NCBI GenBank assembly: GCA_015689705.1
Contig: WVSN01000001.1
Span: 124,001 to 188,000 of the forward strand
Reading direction: 5' to 3'
DNA: 64,000 bases
DNA from: Rhodobacterales bacterium HKCCE3408
Lineage (GTDB): Bacteria > Pseudomonadota > Alphaproteobacteria > Rhodobacterales > Rhodobacteraceae
The first letter of the stretch is position 1. Every line of letters starts with the position of its first letter. Made by a program: the position numbers and the translations under genes. The notes beneath the pieces were generated by a model that did no database searches, was not told the DNA's origin, and saw nothing but the letters and a program-made list of their open reading frames with translations. Below, in pieces: positions 25,751-34,338 of this stretch.

Positions 25751-26653
25751 ATGGCACAGATCGATGCGGTCCGCACGCCGGACGCCCGTTTCGCCGACCT
25801 CCCCGATTTCCCGTGGCAGCCGCACTACCGGGACGATCTTCCGGGCTACGAGGGGCTGCGGATGGCCCGGATCGACGAAGGCCCGGAGGATGCCGGGCAG
25901 GTGTTCCTCTGCCTGCACGGCCAGCCGTCCTGGAGCTTTCTCTACCGCCACATGATCCCGGTCTTTCTTGAGACCGGCGCGCGGGTCGTCGCCCCCGATC
26001 TCTTCGGCTTCGGACGCTCCGACAAGCCGGTCGAGGATGCGGTCTATACCTTCACCTTCCATCGCCAGAGCCTCGTGGCGCTGATCGAGGCGCTCGATCT
26101 CACCCGGATCACGCTGGTCGTTCAGGACTGGGGCGGACTGCTCGGCCTGACCATCCCGCCGGACATGGCCGGCCGGTTCGACCGGTTCCTGGTGATGAAC
26201 ACGGTGCTCGGCCTCGGCGGCGGCAGCACCGAAGGGTTCGATGCCTGGCGGCAATTCCACGGTGACCAGCCCGATTACGACATGGCCGCGCTGTTCCAGA
26301 AATACGTGCCGGGCATGAGCGACGCCGTCGCGGCGGCCTATGCCGCCCCCTTCCCGGACGCCCGGTACCGCGCCGGGGCCCGCCGCTTCCCGTTCCTGGT
26401 GATGACGCGGCCCGACATGGAGGGCGTCGACCTGTCCCGCCGGGCGGCGGCATGGTGGTCGAACGACTGGCGGGGCGACAGCTTCATGGCCATCGGGGAA
26501 CGCGACACGCTGATCCCGCCCTGGCTGATGAAGCGGATGCACGAGATCCTGGCGATCCGGCGCGATCCGCTCCTGCTGCCCAATGCCGGTCATTTCGTCC
26601 AGGAAACCCATGGCGCCGAGGTCGCCAGGGCCGCACTCGCGGCCTGGGGTTAG
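25751..26653 (+). CDS. haloalkane dehalogenase, DhlA-like (subfamily I)
   Basis: A 300-residue alpha/beta hydrolase, closest by eye to DhlA of Xanthobacter: RTPDARFADLPDFPWQPHY, DDLPGYEGLR, FLCLHGQPSWSFLYRHMIPV and PDLFGFGRSDKPV match its phrases. Catalytic residues align: nucleophile Asp126 and halide-binding Trp127 in VVQDWGG, Asp252 in MAIGERD and His281 in NAGHFVQE, with the second halide Trp at 166 (FDAWRQF). Between MNTVLG and FDAW it lacks about 11 residues present in DhlA. I chose ATG 25751 behind AGGAA. It should hydrolyse terminal haloalkanes to alcohols; the natural substrate is unknown. It overlaps the converging S58 peptidase gene by four bases. Confidence 0.88.
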   Translation: MAQIDAVRTPDARFADLPDFPWQPHYRDDLPGYEGLRMARIDEGPEDAGQVFLCLHGQPSWSFLYRHMIPVFLETGARVVAPDLFGFGRSDKPVEDAVYTFTFHRQSLVALIEALDLTRITLVVQDWGGLLGLTIPPDMAGRFDRFLVMNTVLGLGGGSTEGFDAWRQFHGDQPDYDMAALFQKYVPGMSDAVAAAYAAPFPDARYRAGARRFPFLVMTRPDMEGVDLSRRAAAWWSNDWRGDSFMAIGERDTLIPPWLMKRMHEILAIRRDPLLLPNAGHFVQETHGAEVARAALAAWG

Positions 26654-27651
26654 GGCCGGGGGGCCGAGCCGAACCGCTCCCGCCAGGTCGGCTTCCAGTC
26701 CCCATCGGCGGGGACTGCCTCGTAGACCGCCCGCGTAATCGCCCGCGCAAGGCAGGTCGCCGCCGCATGGCCCACCCGGATCAGCGCCATGTCGACCGCG
26801 TCCACCTCGATCCGCCCGGTCGAGGCGGCGAAGACCAGGTCCCCGTCGAACGGCGTATGCGACGGCACGATGGCCCGCGCGATCCCGTCATGCGCCATGA
26901 CGGCCATCCGGTGCGCCTGCGCCTTCGTCAGCTTCAGATCCGTCGCCACCACCGCGATGGCGGTCGAGGCGCGCTGCTCGGGCTTCGTCGCTATCAGCTC
27001 CGCCGGCGCCATGGCCGGCCCGAGCCCGCCGAACTCGTCGCCGATCTCGAAGGGCGCAGCCCAGAACTGCGGCGCGTCCCCCACCGTCACCGACCCGATC
27101 GGGTTCGCCGCCGCGATGGCCCCGACCGTGATCCCGCCCTCCAGCACGCAGGACGCCGAGCCGAGCCCGCCCTTCAGGTTCGCCGTCACCGCCCCGGTCC
27201 CGGCCCCCGCCGTTCCGATCCCGAACGCACCCGGCGCAGCCGCGTCGATCGCTGCGCGCCCGAGCCCGCGCCACGGCGGCTCGGTCCAGTCCGTCGCCCC
27301 GCCCGCGTTCAGATCGAGGATGATCGCCGCCGGTACGATGGGCACCACCGTCCCGTAGACCGGCAGCCCGATCCCGCGCGCCCGAAGCCCCGCGGCCACG
27401 CCCGACCCGGCATCCAGCCCGTAAGCCGACCCGCCCGACAGCACGAAGGCATCGACCCGGTCGATCGTGTTCGACGGCGACAGCAGGTCGGTCTCCCGCG
27501 TGCCGGGCGCGCCGCCCATGACGTGGACCGAACCCACCATCGGCGCATCCGCCGTCACCACGGTCACGCCGGTCCGGATGCGATGATCCTCGGCATTCCC
27601 GACCCGGATCCCCGGCACGTCGGTGATGAGGTTGAGCGGCCCCGCCCGCAT
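26650..27651 (-). CDS. P1/S58-family self-processing aminopeptidase (NylC/DmpA-like)
   Basis: A 333-residue member of the fold that self-cleaves to form an N-terminal nucleophile. Family phrases are ITDVPGIRVGNAED, FVLSGGSAYGLDAGSGVAAG, GIGTAGAGTGAVTANLKGGL and the region STAIAVVATDLKLTKAQAHR. NylC-like relatives usually have Asn before the catalytic Thr; here the pair reads Ser229-Thr230. Likely substrates are small amides or beta-peptides. It follows the SDR gene by 22 bases on the minus strand. Confidence 0.82.
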   Translation of the reverse strand: MRAGPLNLITDVPGIRVGNAEDHRIRTGVTVVTADAPMVGSVHVMGGAPGTRETDLLSPSNTIDRVDAFVLSGGSAYGLDAGSGVAAGLRARGIGLPVYGTVVPIVPAAIILDLNAGGATDWTEPPWRGLGRAAIDAAAPGAFGIGTAGAGTGAVTANLKGGLGSASCVLEGGITVGAIAAANPIGSVTVGDAPQFWAAPFEIGDEFGGLGPAMAPAELIATKPEQRASTAIAVVATDLKLTKAQAHRMAVMAHDGIARAIVPSHTPFDGDLVFAASTGRIEVDAVDMALIRVGHAAATCLARAITRAVYEAVPADGDWKPTWRERFGSAPRP

Positions 27652-27673
27652 CAGGTTTCGCCCCGGCCTGCGA

Positions 27674-28414
27674 TCATATGCAGCGCCCTCCGTCGACCTG
27701 CAGGATCACGCCGGTGATCATCGAGGCCGCGTCCGAACAGAGATAGAGCGCCGCCTCGCCCATATCCTCGGGCGTCGAGAACCGCCCGATCGGGATCGTC
27801 GACAGGAACTTCGCCCGCATCTCCGGGGTGTCCTCGCCGAGGAAGCTCGCCAGAAGCGGCGTCTCGCCCGCGACGGGCGCCAGAGCGTTGACCCGCACGC
27901 CGGCCGGAGCCAGCTCCACCGCCATCGCCTTGGTCGCGGTGATCATCCAGCCCTTCGAGGCATTGTACCAGTTCAGCCGCGGCCTGGGCGAGAGGCCGGC
28001 GGTCGAGGCGACGTTCAGGATCGCGCCGCGCCCGGCCGCCTTCATCTTCGGCACGATCTCCCGCGCGGTCAGGTAGACCGACTTCGCGTTGACCGCGAGC
28101 ACCCGGTCGAATTCGTCCTCCGCGACGTCTTCCATCGGCGTCGGCAGATGCGTGATCCCGGCATTGTTCACCAGCACGTCGATCCGGCCCCAGGCGTCCA
28201 TCGCGGCCTCGGCCATCGCCCGGACCGATCCGCCATCGGCCACGTCGACCCGCTGCGCGATTCCGCCGACCTCGGCTGCAATCGCCTCGGCCGCGGCCGC
28301 GTTGATGTCGGCCACCATCACTGTCGCGCCCTCGGCCGCGAAGGCCCGCGCGATCCCCGCGCCGAAGCCCGATCCACCGCCGGTCACGATCGCCGTCTTG
28401 TCCTGCATCCGCAT
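27674..28414 (-). CDS. short-chain dehydrogenase/reductase
   Basis: A 246-residue classical SDR with TGGGSGFGAGIARAFAAEGA (NAD(P)-binding Gly motif near residues 11-30), DVLVNNAGITH, and the catalytic Ser-Tyr-Lys as NVASTAGLSP and WYNASKGWM (YxxxK). The acidic residue after strand 2 (VADINAAAAE) suggests NAD rather than NADP. I chose ATG 28414 with GAGGAGAGACC upstream. It may act on alcohols produced locally, but that is inference. Confidence 0.88.
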   Translation of the reverse strand: MRMQDKTAIVTGGGSGFGAGIARAFAAEGATVMVADINAAAAEAIAAEVGGIAQRVDVADGGSVRAMAEAAMDAWGRIDVLVNNAGITHLPTPMEDVAEDEFDRVLAVNAKSVYLTAREIVPKMKAAGRGAILNVASTAGLSPRPRLNWYNASKGWMITATKAMAVELAPAGVRVNALAPVAGETPLLASFLGEDTPEMRAKFLSTIPIGRFSTPEDMGEAALYLCSDAASMITGVILQVDGGRCI

Positions 28415-28470
28415 GGTCTCTCCTCCCTCACCCCGACCGTCCGTCAACCGCAGGCCGAAGGCAATTCCCC

Positions 28471-28492
28471 TTCATCTTTCTCCAAATACTCG
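28471..28492 (-). repeat. conserved 3'-end motif after the ALDH gene
   Basis: On the minus strand CGAGTATTTGGAGAAAGATG follows the ALDH stop codon by about ten bases. It matches the GTATTT..GAAAGCAAAG motif seen after EamA and near 56.1-56.2 kb. Confidence 0.55.
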
Positions 28493-28502
28493 AACGCCAC
28501 GC

Positions 28503-29951
28503 TCAGCCATGGAGTGCGGCGACGGTCTTGAGGCTCGTGAAGGCATAGAGCGCCTCGAATCCCTTCTCGCGCCCGTGGCCCGACTGGCCGACGCCGCCGA
28601 AGGGCAGCTCCACCCCGCCGCCCGCGCCGTAATTGTTCACGAAGACCTGCCCCGCGCGCAGACGCCGGGCCAGCCGCATCTGCCGCGCGCCGCTGTCCGA
28701 CCAGACCGAGGCGACGAGGCCGTAGGGCGTGCCATTGGCGATGGCGACGGCCTCCTCCTCGTCCTCGAACGGCAGCAGAAGCTGCACCGGCCCGAAGATC
28801 TCCTCCTGCGCCAGCCGGTGGTCCGGCCCCGGCCCCATCAGAAGCCGCGGCGCCACGTAGTGCCCGCCCTCGGGCGCGTTGCCGACGACCTCGCCCTGCG
28901 CCACGACCTCCGCGTCACTGGCCAGCCCGAGATACCCCGTCACGATCTCCTTCTGCCGGCCCGAGATCAGCGGCCCGAGATCGAGATCGGCCATCGCCGG
29001 TCCGGCCCGCAGCGCGCGGTAGCGGGTCGCCATCGCGTCCGCCACCTCGTCGATCCGGCTCCGTTCGACGAGGATGCGCGACGAGGCCGAGCAGGTCTGC
29101 CCGGCATTCTGGATGCCCGCGTTCACGAGGAAGGGCAGGGCCGCTTTCAGGTCGGCATCGCGGAAGACGAGCTGCGGGGATTTCCCGCCAAGCTCCAGCG
29201 TCACCGGCACGACGTTCTTCGCCGCTGCCGCCTGCACCGCGGCCCCGGTCGCGACCGACCCCGTGAAGCTCAGATGCGCGATGCCGGGATGCCCTGCCAG
29301 CGCTGCCCCCGCCTCGGCGCCGAGCCCCGGCACGACGTTGAGCGCGCCCGTCGGCAGCCCCGCCTCGCGCGCCAGATCGGCGAAGCCGAGCGCGGTCAGG
29401 CAGGCCTCTTCCGCCGGCTTCAGTACACAGGCATTCCCCGCCGCCAAAGCCGCGCCGACCGACCGGCCGATGATCTGCATCGGGTAGTTCCACGGCACGA
29501 TATGCCCCGTCACCCCCATCGGCTCGCGCAGGGTGTAGACGGTGTAGCCGGTCTGGAACGGGATCGTCTCGCCCATCAGCTTGTCGGCCGCCCCGGCGTA
29601 GAATTCCATGTACCGGGCGAGCGCCACGACATCGGCCATCGCCTGCTTCAGCGGCTTGCCGACATCGGTCGCCTCCATCTCGGCCAGCGCCTCGGCGCGC
29701 TCGGTCACCAGCCGCCCGATCTTCGCCAGCACCCGGCCGCGCTCGGCTGCACTCGCCCGGCCCCACTCGCCCGCCATCGCCTCCCGCGCGGCAGCGACGG
29801 CGGCGTCGATATCCGCCGCCGAGCCCCGCGCGATCCGCCCGATCTCCTCGCCCGTGGACGGGTCTCCCAACGGCAGCGTCTCGCCCCCCTCCGGCGCCCG
29901 CCAGCGTCCGGCGATGAAGACCTGCGTGGTGTCGAACCAGACTGTGCCCAT
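28503..29951 (-). CDS. NAD-dependent aldehyde dehydrogenase
   Basis: A 482-residue ALDH superfamily enzyme with catalytic Cys287 in QNAGQTCSASSR and Glu253 in TLELGGKSPQ. The NAD-binding GSVATGAAV (about 231-239) and the C-terminal EIFGPVQLLLPFEDEEEAVA are intact. It resembles betaine- or gamma-aminobutyraldehyde-type ALDHs, but substrate cannot be set from sequence alone. Together with the SDR and DhlA-like genes it could finish oxidation of a dehalogenated alcohol. Confidence 0.9.
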   Translation of the reverse strand: MGTVWFDTTQVFIAGRWRAPEGGETLPLGDPSTGEEIGRIARGSAADIDAAVAAAREAMAGEWGRASAAERGRVLAKIGRLVTERAEALAEMEATDVGKPLKQAMADVVALARYMEFYAGAADKLMGETIPFQTGYTVYTLREPMGVTGHIVPWNYPMQIIGRSVGAALAAGNACVLKPAEEACLTALGFADLAREAGLPTGALNVVPGLGAEAGAALAGHPGIAHLSFTGSVATGAAVQAAAAKNVVPVTLELGGKSPQLVFRDADLKAALPFLVNAGIQNAGQTCSASSRILVERSRIDEVADAMATRYRALRAGPAMADLDLGPLISGRQKEIVTGYLGLASDAEVVAQGEVVGNAPEGGHYVAPRLLMGPGPDHRLAQEEIFGPVQLLLPFEDEEEAVAIANGTPYGLVASVWSDSGARQMRLARRLRAGQVFVNNYGAGGGVELPFGGVGQSGHGREKGFEALYAFTSLKTVAALHG

Positions 29952-30016
29952 GTCCCCGACTCTCCGATCAGTCCGGCTCAGACTAGACCGGTTGTCGGGC
30001 CGGGCACCATATGGGC

Positions 30017-30838
30017 TCAGAGCATCACGAAATCCTTCGCCCCGTAACCCCGGAACCGGGCGCAGACCTCGTAGCCCTCGCGGTCGCCGTCATCGTTGGT
30101 GTTGCCCTCGATGCTCGAGAAATCCGCCGATCTCGCCGCATCCACGAGGCCGACATGGGTCCAGTCGGTCGCGGTCCGGCGCACGAGGAACAACGCGCCC
30201 CCGGGCAGGGTGGCGCGGTCGAACGTCCCTTCCGCAAGGAACCGCCCGGCCTCGCGCCCCTGCGCGGCCAGCGTGTCGCAGGAGAAGCTGCCGAGTATCG
30301 GGGCCGTCTCACCGCGCTGCTCCGCCGCCTGTTCGATCAGGAACGACACGAAGCCCGCGCACCACGGCCAGTCCTTGCCCTGGTGGCCCTGCATGTAAAG
30401 GCGCACCCACGGGCCAGCATTCTGCCCGCCGATTTCGCGCGGATGCACCGCGAGGTGCTGGCGGGCGAAGGCGAGCACGGTCTCGGTGAACGACTCCGGA
30501 AGGGTCTGCAGCGGCACCAGCACCAAGCGCATCGGTGCCACGAGCGCCGCGAATGTGTCTTCGGTCACGATGCCGTTGGCCGGCAGGCCGAAGGCGATCT
30601 GAGCCGTCCGGACCCCGGCCTCGGTCGCCGGCCCAAATTCGCCGTCAACGACAAGCCCGTGACCGTGCAGGTTCAGCCATTCCTGAATGCGCTCGACCGC
30701 CCGGCCGCGCCGGTCGAGGCCGATTTCCTCTGCGAAGTCCACTTCGTCACGAATGAAACGGCGCAATGCGCCGGAATTGGAGCCGGTAAGAAACATGGCA
30801 ATATATCCAATGGCAAAATTTATTAATGGCAAAATCAT
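30017..30838 (-). CDS. peptidoglycan-binding protein with NlpC/P60- or CHAP-like C-terminal domain
   Basis: A 273-residue protein. The N-terminal MILPLINFAIGYIAMFL may anchor it in the membrane. Residues 45-90 form a PG_binding_1 repeat (AVERIQEWLNLHGHGLVVDG, then EFGPATEAGV). The C-terminal part has a possible catalytic Cys in DWPWCAGFVSFL and His in DWTHVGLVDAA with a late EGNTNDDGD, as in cysteine peptidases of cell-wall or endolysin type. The start is ATG 30838, or ATG 30796 without the hydrophobic segment. The first 60 bases are distinctly A+T-rich. It is not part of a recognisable prophage. Confidence 0.65.
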   Translation of the reverse strand: MILPLINFAIGYIAMFLTGSNSGALRRFIRDEVDFAEEIGLDRRGRAVERIQEWLNLHGHGLVVDGEFGPATEAGVRTAQIAFGLPANGIVTEDTFAALVAPMRLVLVPLQTLPESFTETVLAFARQHLAVHPREIGGQNAGPWVRLYMQGHQGKDWPWCAGFVSFLIEQAAEQRGETAPILGSFSCDTLAAQGREAGRFLAEGTFDRATLPGGALFLVRRTATDWTHVGLVDAARSADFSSIEGNTNDDGDREGYEVCARFRGYGAKDFVML

Positions 30839-30851
30839 AGCACAAATCGCC

Positions 30852-32414
30852 TCACGCTGAAATCAGCTCGAGCCGCGGCGCCGCGGCGATCAGGCTGCGC
30901 GTATAGGCATGCGCCGGCGCGGTGAAGACGCGCTCGGTCTCGCCTTCCTCAACGATCTTGCCGGCCTGCATGACCATGACGCGGTCGGTCACGCTGCGGA
31001 CCACGCTCAGGTCGTGGCTGATGAACAGGTAACTCAGTCCGAACCGCCCCTGAAGATCGGCCAGCAGATCGAGGATCTGCGCCCGGATCGACACGTCGAG
31101 GGCTGACACCGCCTCGTCCAGCACCAGCACGTCGGGCCGGGTGATGAGGGCGCGGGCGATGGCGATCCGCTGCCGCTGCCCGCCCGAGAATTCGTGGGGG
31201 AACTTCTCCATGTCCGACCGCGACAGGCCGACCGCCTCGAGCATCCCGGCCACCTGCTCGCGCCAGTCGGCGGGACGCGCGCCGAACAGGTGGAAGGGCT
31301 CCGCCACCAGCCGCGCCACGCGCCAGCGCGGGTTGAAGCTGCCGAACGGGTCCTGGAACACGACCTGGATCGCCGCCCGCCGGTCGGTCGGCATGTCCGG
31401 CCCGACCGGCCCGCCGTTCAGCGTGATGCGGCCCGCCTGCACCGGCTCCAGACCGAGAAGCGCGCGGGTCAGTGTCGACTTCCCGCAGCCGGATTCGCCC
31501 ACCAAGCCGAGGCTCTCGCCACGGTGGAGCGTCAGGCTCACCCCGTCGACCGCCCGCACCTCCGGTCCGCGCGTCAGCCCCTGCCGCGCCCCCGGATAGG
31601 TCCGCACGACCGCCTCCGCGCTCAGAACCGCCGCGCGCTCGGCCAGCGCGTCGCGGTCGGGCTGATGGCCCGAGGCTTCGATCAGCTTCGCGGTATAGGC
31701 GTGCGAGGGCCGCCGCAGCACCGCGTTCGTCTCGCCCCGCTCGACGACCTCGCCGGCGCGCATCACCGCGACGCGATCGGCCATGCCCGAGACGACGGCG
31801 AGGTCATGGGTGATCAGCATCAGCGCCATGCCCTGTTCCGCCACCAGCCCCTTCAGAAGGTCGAGGATCTGCGCCTGCGTCGTGACGTCGAGCGCGGTGG
31901 TCGGCTCGTCGGCGATCAGCAGCCGCGGGTGCAGCGCCACCGCCGCCGCGATGCAGACCCGCTGCCGCTGCCCGCCGGACAGCTCGTGCGGATAGCGGTC
32001 CATCCCGATCTTCGACAGGCCCACCCGGTCGAGCGTCTCCCGCGCGATCCGCCGCGCCTCCGCCTTCCCCGCCGCACCGTGGACCCGCAGCGTCTCGGCC
32101 ACCTGGTCGCCGATGGTGCGGACCGGGTTCAGCGCCGTCATCGGCTCCTGGAAGATCATCCCGATCTCGTTGCCGCGCAGCGCGCATAGCCGCGCTTCGG
32201 TCGCCGCCAGCAGGTTCTCCCCGTCCAGCGCTGCAACCCCCTCCGGCACCGCCCCCGGTGGCAGGAGGCCCATCAGCGCTAGCGCCGTCATCGACTTGCC
32301 CGACCCGCTCTCGCCCACCAGCCCGAGGATTTCCCCCGGCGCGATCCCGAACGACACCTTGCGCAGGATCGGCGTGCCGTGGATGGCAAGCGACAGCCCC
32401 TCGACCCCGATCAT
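30852..32414 (-). CDS. oligopeptide/nickel-type ABC transporter, fused ATP-binding protein
   Basis: A 520-residue protein with two complete ABC domains in one chain (like GsiA, or DppD-DppF fused). Domain 1 has [15 protein letters not shown] and [14 protein letters not shown]; domain 2 has [14 protein letters not shown] and [14 protein letters not shown]. It drives import through the two permeases encoded just upstream, and its start overlaps the end of the second permease gene. No solute-binding protein gene is adjacent. Confidence 0.93.
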   Translation of the reverse strand: MIGVEGLSLAIHGTPILRKVSFGIAPGEILGLVGESGSGKSMTALALMGLLPPGAVPEGVAALDGENLLAATEARLCALRGNEIGMIFQEPMTALNPVRTIGDQVAETLRVHGAAGKAEARRIARETLDRVGLSKIGMDRYPHELSGGQRQRVCIAAAVALHPRLLIADEPTTALDVTTQAQILDLLKGLVAEQGMALMLITHDLAVVSGMADRVAVMRAGEVVERGETNAVLRRPSHAYTAKLIEASGHQPDRDALAERAAVLSAEAVVRTYPGARQGLTRGPEVRAVDGVSLTLHRGESLGLVGESGCGKSTLTRALLGLEPVQAGRITLNGGPVGPDMPTDRRAAIQVVFQDPFGSFNPRWRVARLVAEPFHLFGARPADWREQVAGMLEAVGLSRSDMEKFPHEFSGGQRQRIAIARALITRPDVLVLDEAVSALDVSIRAQILDLLADLQGRFGLSYLFISHDLSVVRSVTDRVMVMQAGKIVEEGETERVFTAPAHAYTRSLIAAAPRLELISA

Positions 32415-33235
32415 GCGCGCAGCCGCCTCAGCCTGGGGTCGAGCACGTCGCGCAGCCCGTCCCCCATCAGGTTCAGCCCGAGCACCATCGTCACGATGGC
32501 AAGCCCCGGCAGCAGCGCGAGGCGCGGATTGGTGTAGATCATCGTCTGCGCGTCGGCGAGCATCCGACCCCAGGACGGCAGCGGCGGCTGCGCGCCGAGA
32601 CCGACGAAACTCAAGGCGGCCTCGACCGGGATTCCGAGTGAGAACTGGATCGAGGCCTGCACGATCAGAACGTTCAGGATGTTCGGCAGGATATGCTCGA
32701 GCGAGATCCGCACCTGTCCCTTGCCGGCGGTCCGTGCGGCCAGGATGTAGTCCAGCGTCCAGATCGGCAGCGCCGCCGACCGCGTGACCCGCGCGAAGAC
32801 CGGCACGTTGAAGATGCCGAAGGCGATGATCGCGTTCGTCGCCGACGGGCCGAACACGGCCGAGATCAGGATCGCCGTGACGAGGAACGGAAAGGCGAAG
32901 ACGATGTCGTTGCCGCGTCCCACGATCTCGTCCAGCAGCTGCCCGCGCCGTGCGGCCGCGGCCAGCCCGAGCGGCACGCCAAGCGCCATGCCGATCGCGA
33001 CCGCCACCAGCGCCACCGCGATCGAAGTCCGCGCGCCGACCATCAGCATCGACAGGATGTCCCGCCCGAACTGGTCGGTGCCGAGCAGATACTCCGGCGA
33101 CGGCGGCTGAAACCGCGCCGAGATGTCGAGCGCGGTCACGTCATGCGGTGTCCACAGCAGGCTCAGCCCCGCCGCGATCAGGAAGATCGAGGACAGCACC
33201 GCGCCGACGATCAGGGAGAGCGGAAGGCGCCTCAT
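32411..33235 (-). CDS. ABC transporter permease (DppC-like)
   Basis: A 274-residue inner-membrane permease with an N-terminal DppC/OppC lead (MRRLPLSLIVGAVLSSIFLI, then SPEYLLGTDQFGRDILSMLM). Its EAA loop is AARTAGKGQVRISLEHILPN, which docks the ATPase. ATG 33235 overlaps the stop of the DppB-like gene (ATGA). Confidence 0.92.
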   Translation of the reverse strand: MRRLPLSLIVGAVLSSIFLIAAGLSLLWTPHDVTALDISARFQPPSPEYLLGTDQFGRDILSMLMVGARTSIAVALVAVAIGMALGVPLGLAAAARRGQLLDEIVGRGNDIVFAFPFLVTAILISAVFGPSATNAIIAFGIFNVPVFARVTRSAALPIWTLDYILAARTAGKGQVRISLEHILPNILNVLIVQASIQFSLGIPVEAALSFVGLGAQPPLPSWGRMLADAQTMIYTNPRLALLPGLAIVTMVLGLNLMGDGLRDVLDPRLRRLRA

Positions 33236-34173
33236 CGCCGCCGCAGCCTCGGATCGGCGATCACGTAGGCGATGTCGGCGAGGAAGGTGATCGCGATGAC
33301 CGCGACGACCAGCAGCATCGTCACCGACTCCACCACGATCAGGTCGCGCTGCGTGATCCCCTGGAACAGAAGCCGCCCGATCCCCGGCAGGAAGAACACG
33401 TTCTCGATGACGATGGAGCCCGCCAGCAGGAACGAGAATTGCAGCGCGAGGATCGTGAGGACCGGGATCAGCGCGTTCCGCAGCGCGTGGCGCAGCACCG
33501 CCTGCCGGCGCGTCAGGCCCTTGGCCCGCGCCGTGCGGATGTAATCCTGCCCGAGTGTCTCGACCAGCGCCGAGCGCATCACCCGCGCGAGGATCGCCGC
33601 CTGCGGCACGGCCAGCGAAATCGCCGGCAGCGTCAGCGACACGATGGCCGCCCACGGATCGTCCCACCCGGCGAAGCCCCCGGCCGAAACCCATTGCAGC
33701 GAGACCGCGAAGACCAGCACCAGCAGCATCCCGAACCAGAAGTTCGGCACCGCGAGGCCAAGCTGCGTCAGCCCCATGATCCCGACCTCGGCCGCCGTCC
33801 CCCGCATCGAGGCCGCGATGACGCCGAGCGGGAAGGCCACGACCGTCGACAGGATCAGCGCATAAAGCGCGAGCGGCAGCGACACCCACATCCGGTCGAC
33901 CACCAGTTCCGCCACCGGTACGCGGTAGGTGTAGGAGGTGCCGAAATCGCCGGTCAACATCCCCCCGATCCAGTCGAAATACCGGCTGACGACCGACCCG
34001 TCGAGCCCGAGCTCCGCCCGCAGGTTCGCCACCGTCTCGTCGGTCGCGTTAAGCCCGAGCATGAAGGCCGCCGGATCGCCGGGGATCACCTCGATCACGG
34101 CGAAGATCACGAGGCTCGCCACCAGAAGGCTGAGCCCGAGCGAGGTGAACCGGCCGAGGAGATAACGCAGCAT
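33232..34173 (-). CDS. ABC transporter permease (DppB-like)
   Basis: A 313-residue permease of the DppB/OppB type (MLRYLLGRFTSLGLSLLVAS, then EVIPGDPAAFMLG). The EAA-loop region reads TARAKGLTRRQAVLRHALRN. It is the first gene of the minus-strand transporter unit, and its 5' end faces the divergent creatinase gene 165 bases away. Co-location suggests import of creatine or a related guanidino compound, but this is inference. Confidence 0.92.
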   Translation of the reverse strand: MLRYLLGRFTSLGLSLLVASLVIFAVIEVIPGDPAAFMLGLNATDETVANLRAELGLDGSVVSRYFDWIGGMLTGDFGTSYTYRVPVAELVVDRMWVSLPLALYALILSTVVAFPLGVIAASMRGTAAEVGIMGLTQLGLAVPNFWFGMLLVLVFAVSLQWVSAGGFAGWDDPWAAIVSLTLPAISLAVPQAAILARVMRSALVETLGQDYIRTARAKGLTRRQAVLRHALRNALIPVLTILALQFSFLLAGSIVIENVFFLPGIGRLLFQGITQRDLIVVESVTMLLVVAVIAITFLADIAYVIADPRLRRR

Positions 34174-34338
34174 GTGGAAGGGTTAACCGCCCCGCCGCGT
34201 CCGGGCCAGAGAGAAAGGTTGCGCGGCTGGCCGCAACGCCGGTATCACCATGCCAGGGTCGCGGGCGATGGCGTCGCCCGCCGCGCGGTACCCGCCGCCC
34301 TGTACGCCGGGGTCTTCTCGTCCGAAGGAGGCTCCGCC

